From Dehalococcoides sp. (lineage in GTDB: Bacteria > Chloroflexota > Dehalococcoidia > Dehalococcoidales > RBG-16-60-22), in contig DAOUZD010000026.1 in the NCBI GenBank assembly GCA_030665795.1, forward strand, positions 1 to 8,507: a DNA stretch of 8,507 nt, read 5' to 3'. A program made the translations under genes and the position numbers. This document shows, one piece after another, positions 6,685-8,507 of the stretch; positions within the stretch are counted from its first letter, which is position 1; each line of letters opens with the position of its first letter. A model generated the notes under the pieces. The model searched no databases, had not been told where the DNA came from, and saw only the letters and a list, made by a program, of their open reading frames with translations.

Positions 6685-6735
6685 GAGACAGCGGGTGCCG
6701 AGTAAGGCTTAAATAGAATAATGTGCCTGCCGAGG
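6685..6735 (+). promoter_or_regulatory. Ribosomal protein L10 leader (autoregulatory RNA)
   Basis: The stretch begins GAGACAGCGGGTGCC, passes through GGCTTAAAT and closes with GTGCCTGCCGAGG, which I recognise as the conserved form of the L10 leader found upstream of rplJ in many bacteria. The outer arms GCGGGTGC (6691-6698) and GTGCCTGC (6724-6731) can pair along eight positions with wobbles, and GCC (6697-6699) and GGC (6706-6708) can form a competing inner hairpin. In known cases the L10-(L12)4 complex binds here and lowers expression of its own operon. The attenuator hairpin downstream at 6766-6802 would be the output. Confidence 0.8.
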
Positions 6736-6765
6736 AAAAGCACTCTAGGTTAACTAGATTTGCCG

Positions 6766-6802
6766 AGTCCTTGTGCGTTAGGCACAAGGACTTTTTATAT
6801 TT
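6766..6802 (+). terminator. Intrinsic terminator/attenuator in the rplJ leader
   Basis: AGTCCTTGTGC (6766-6776) and GCACAAGGACT (6782-6792) form a perfect 11-pair stem with a five-base loop, followed by TTTTTATATTT. This is a textbook intrinsic terminator lying 32 bases before rplJ and after the L10 leader fold, so it most likely acts as a conditional attenuator for rplJ-rplL. A small hairpin TCTAG/CTAGA (6744-6748, 6754-6758) separates it from the leader. Confidence 0.85.
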
Positions 6803-6834
6803 AGACAGTCTGGGGTAATTCAGGAGGTATTGAG

Positions 6835-7359
6835 ATGCCCAGGGAAAAGAAGGAGCAGATTATTGATGAGCTGCAAGATGTTTTTGCTAAATGCAGTACT
6901 GGTGTTTTAACTGACTATCGGGGACTATCAACGGCTGAGATAACTGATTTGCGCCGTACGTTAAGAGGCTCAGGTATTACGTATCGGGTAGTCAAGAACA
7001 CTCTGGCTCGATTTGCTGCGGAAAGGGCGGGCAAGAGTGAGTTAGTCAACTTTTTTGAAGGCCCGGTCGCGATTGCTTTCGGCTATGGAGACATCGTCGA
7101 ACCAGCCAAGATTCTGGCTGACTACATTCGCAACTCAAGAACAAGCCTGAGTATTAAAGGGGGCTTTTCCGGAGATAAAGTGTTTACTCACAGTGATGTG
7201 GAGACCCTGGCCACATTACCACCAATGGAGATATTACTGGGCAAAGTTTTGGCCGGGATGCAAAGTCCCATCGTTACTTTAATTAGCTACTTGGCAAGCC
7301 CCATGAGAGGGTTTATCGGGGTGCTACAAGCTAGAGTTAAACAATTGGAGGGAGGATAA
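6835..7359 (+). CDS. rplJ: 50S ribosomal protein L10
   Basis: L10 anchors the L7/L12 dimers to the ribosome, with its N-terminal domain binding 23S rRNA beside L11. The 174 residues are typical. Family features include [23 protein letters not shown] (22-44) and [13 protein letters not shown] (51-63), the central domain with [13 protein letters not shown], and [19 protein letters not shown] leading into the C-terminal helix that carries the L12 docking sites (about 158-174). That helix is not obviously lengthened despite the oversized L12 encoded next. AGGAGGT (6822-6828) gives a strong ribosome binding site. rplL follows after one base. Confidence 0.97.
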   Translation: MPREKKEQIIDELQDVFAKCSTGVLTDYRGLSTAEITDLRRTLRGSGITYRVVKNTLARFAAERAGKSELVNFFEGPVAIAFGYGDIVEPAKILADYIRNSRTSLSIKGGFSGDKVFTHSDVETLATLPPMEILLGKVLAGMQSPIVTLISYLASPMRGFIGVLQARVKQLEGG

Positions 7360-7360
7360 A

Positions 7361-8101
7361 ATGCCAAAAGAAAAAGAGGTCAAAACCGGTCAAGACACCG
7401 GTGAGGAAGCTGCCGAGGTTCAAGAGCAGCCGTCGGCAGAGAAAGAGGCAGAAACCGGACCAGAAGCTATCGCCGAAACCGCCGAGGTACCAGAAGAGGC
7501 AGCGGTGAAAGAGGCGGAGGTGGCTCAAGCTCCGGCTGAGGAAACCGTCGAGGTTCAAGAGCCGCCCTCGGCCGAAAAAGAGGCAGAAGCTGCCCAAGCC
7601 CCGGCTGAGGTAACCGCCGAGGTTAAAGAGCCGCCACCAGCCAAAGAAGAAGAGAAACCCAAGGCAGCGAAGGAAGCCGTTAGTGAGCCACCCGCACCGA
7701 CCAAAAAGGAGAAAGTAAAGGTTTCTCCAGCCATTGAGAAGATAATGGAGACAATCAAAAAGATGACCGTGCTTGAGCTGGCCGAATTGGTCAAGGCTTT
7801 AGAGGTGGAGTTCGGGGTTAGTGCGGCGGCACCGGTGGTGGCTGCGGCAGCGCCCGCTGAAGCAGCTGCAACTCCGGCGGTTGAAGAGCAGACTGAATTC
7901 AGCGTGATTCTTACCGAGATAGGGGCAAACAAGATTAATGTGATTAAAGCGGTGCGCGAGGTAACCACGCTAGGTCTGAAAGAATCCAAGGACTTGGTGG
8001 AAGGTGCTCCCAAGCCAGTCAGAGAGGGAGTTAATAAGGAAGAGGCAGCGTCGATAAAAGAGAAGCTGGAAGCGGCTGGGGCTAAGGCTGAGATAAAATA
8101 A
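7361..8101 (+). CDS. rplL: 50S ribosomal protein L7/L12 with long acidic N-terminal repeat extension
   Basis: L7/L12 forms the flexible stalk that recruits EF-Tu, EF-G and other GTPases. Residues about 121-246 are an ordinary complete L12: dimerisation/L10-binding domain [20 protein letters not shown] (128-147), Ala/Pro hinge (154-174) and globular domain [21 protein letters not shown] (180-200) ending in [20 protein letters not shown]. Family length is about 120-130, but this gene encodes 246 because of an N-terminal region of about 120 residues rich in Ala, Glu, Pro and Lys, with four imperfect 22-23-residue repeats (18-106). The extension is in frame with no stop, and GGAGGGAGG (7347-7355) precedes its ATG five bases upstream. 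The only nearby internal ATGs (Met129 and Met135) would truncate the dimerisation domain. In the globular part TTLGLKESK replaces the common TGLGLKEAK. Confidence 0.95.
   Translation: MPKEKEVKTGQDTGEEAAEVQEQPSAEKEAETGPEAIAETAEVPEEAAVKEAEVAQAPAEETVEVQEPPSAEKEAEAAQAPAEVTAEVKEPPPAKEEEKPKAAKEAVSEPPAPTKKEKVKVSPAIEKIMETIKKMTVLELAELVKALEVEFGVSAAAPVVAAAAPAEAAATPAVEEQTEFSVILTEIGANKINVIKAVREVTTLGLKESKDLVEGAPKPVREGVNKEEAASIKEKLEAAGAKAEIK
7412..7678 (+). repeat. Four imperfect 66-69-base coding repeats in rplL
   Basis: Within rplL, residues 18-40, 41-62, 63-85 and 86-106 align as copies of a unit beginning AEV(Q/P/K)E, continuing with a Pro/Ser-Ala-x-Lys-Glu-Ala-Glu block and ending with an AQAPAE-V/E-T segment. 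The anchor valines are 20, 43, 65 and 88. Copies 2 and 3 share AQAPAE exactly, and copies 1 and 3 share PSAEKEAE. The DNA copies lie at 7412-7480, 7481-7546, 7547-7615 and 7616-7678; the last is the most diverged. Confidence 0.75.
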
Positions 8102-8130
8102 TTGTCTTTCCATGAAGGGAAGAGATTTTG

Positions 8131-8155
8131 GAGAGGGGCTTTGCCCCTCTCTTAC
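8131..8155 (+). terminator. Hairpin terminator of the rplJ-rplL operon
   Basis: GAGAGGGGC (8131-8139) and GCCCCTCTC (8143-8151) form a perfect nine-pair G/C-rich stem with a TTT loop, 30 bases after the rplL stop codon. Only TTACCT follows, so the U tract is poor, but the position and stem strength make a terminator or RNA 3' end barrier the best reading. The remaining gap up to 8225 shows nothing else I can name. Confidence 0.65.
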
Positions 8156-8225
8156 CTGCATCCTACCCGTTCCTTAATCCAGGAAAGGGAGATTAGCCTA
8201 ACTAACAATCTTACTTAACTGCCTA

Positions 8226-8254
8226 TTGAAAATGCGGTTAAAATAGCCTATAGT
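8226..8254 (+). promoter_or_regulatory. Sigma70 promoter for the terminal membrane protein gene
   Basis: TTGAAA (8226-8231, five of six) and TATAGT (8249-8254, five of six) are spaced by 17 bases. They lie about 40 bases before the ATG at 8295 and after the rplL terminator, so the following gene is an independent unit. Confidence 0.65.
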
Positions 8255-8294
8255 TACCACCAGTGAAACTCCTCTTTTAGGGGGAGGGTGGGGT

Positions 8295-8507
8295 ATGCTT
8301 TATCGGGATTGTTTGATGCTAATGGGTGTGGGTGGTCTGTTTATCATCATTGGCCTGGCGACAATTATCTGGGGGAAGAGGGAAGAAAAGGGCTACTATA
8401 ATGCTCTGTCGAAGCGCCCTGGTGATACCAGGGAGTTTACGGAGCACTGGCCATCACGCCCACAGCCCGGTGCCCTAAAGGCAGGGGGATGGATAGCCCT
8501 TGCCATT
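8295..8507 (+). CDS. Small membrane protein of unknown function (3' end beyond window)
   Basis: The frame is open from ATG 8295 to the window end, giving 71 residues with no stop. The N-terminal part is a hydrophobic segment (about residues 7-26, rich in Gly, Ile and Leu) ending in TIIWGKREEKG, followed by a polar loop with Tyr-Tyr, RPGDTREFTEHWPSRPQPG and then GGWIALAI, the start of what looks like a second membrane segment. That suggests a two-helix membrane protein with a short cytoplasmic or external loop. The G-rich stretch GGGGGAGGGTGGGG before the ATG holds GGAGG (8283-8287) as a usable ribosome binding site. It has its own promoter at 8226-8254. I do not recognise the family and assign no function. 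Confidence 0.6.
   Translation, partial: MLYRDCLMLMGVGGLFIIIGLATIIWGKREEKGYYNALSKRPGDTREFTEHWPSRPQPGALKAGGWIALAI

Noticed and set aside
7555..8013. 152-residue minus-strand open frame rich in Ser, Ala and Thr
   Set aside because: It is the complement of the Ala/Glu-rich rplL sequence; biased codons on one strand leave the other strand open. It has no start signal or recognisable domain.

Overview
This window looks like a chromosomal piece of a bacterium, probably a member of the Chloroflexota close to the Dehalococcoidia. That placement is an inference. It rests on the gene order tRNA-Thr, tRNA-Tyr, tRNA-Thr, tuf, rpmG, secE, nusG, rplK, rplA, rplJ, rplL with no rpoB following, and on the overall look of the proteins; no search was possible. 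Base composition is balanced, and no phage, transposase, integrase or CRISPR array is visible.

Left part (1-2157): a minus-strand two-gene operon encodes a DrrA-type ABC ATPase followed by its ABC-2 membrane permease. The right part of the flank beyond the permease holds a G/C-rich palindromic element, with a matching fragment at the window edge. On the plus strand, read divergently from the ABC operon, is a rhomboid-family intramembrane serine protease (2158-2742).

Centre (2743-4812): a promoter drives tRNA-Thr(UGU) and tRNA-Tyr(GUA). A second, stronger promoter lies directly before tRNA-Thr(GGU), which sits 20 bases ahead of tuf (EF-Tu). This is the widespread tRNA-tuf arrangement without its usual tRNA-Gly. 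rpmG (ribosomal protein L33, too short for many ORF callers) and secE follow on the same strand.

Right part (4813-8101): nusG, rplK and rplA form the transcription-factor and L11/L1 block. A new promoter and an L10-type autoregulatory leader with a clear intrinsic terminator (attenuator) then precede rplJ and rplL, which encode the L10/L12 ribosomal stalk. The most unusual item is rplL. It encodes 246 residues, about twice the normal L7/L12 length, because of an acidic Ala/Glu/Pro/Lys-rich N-terminal extension of about 120 residues built from four imperfect 22-23-residue repeats. A hairpin terminator closes the operon, and a fresh promoter leads into a small membrane protein gene cut by the window end.

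Together the genes supply the translation machinery (EF-Tu, L33, L11, L1, L10, L12, three tRNAs), transcription elongation (NusG) and protein export (SecE), flanked by membrane functions. I see no dedicated new multi-gene system. The points worth a second look are the extended L12, the Cys4 insert and altered switch I in EF-Tu, and the rplJ leader.
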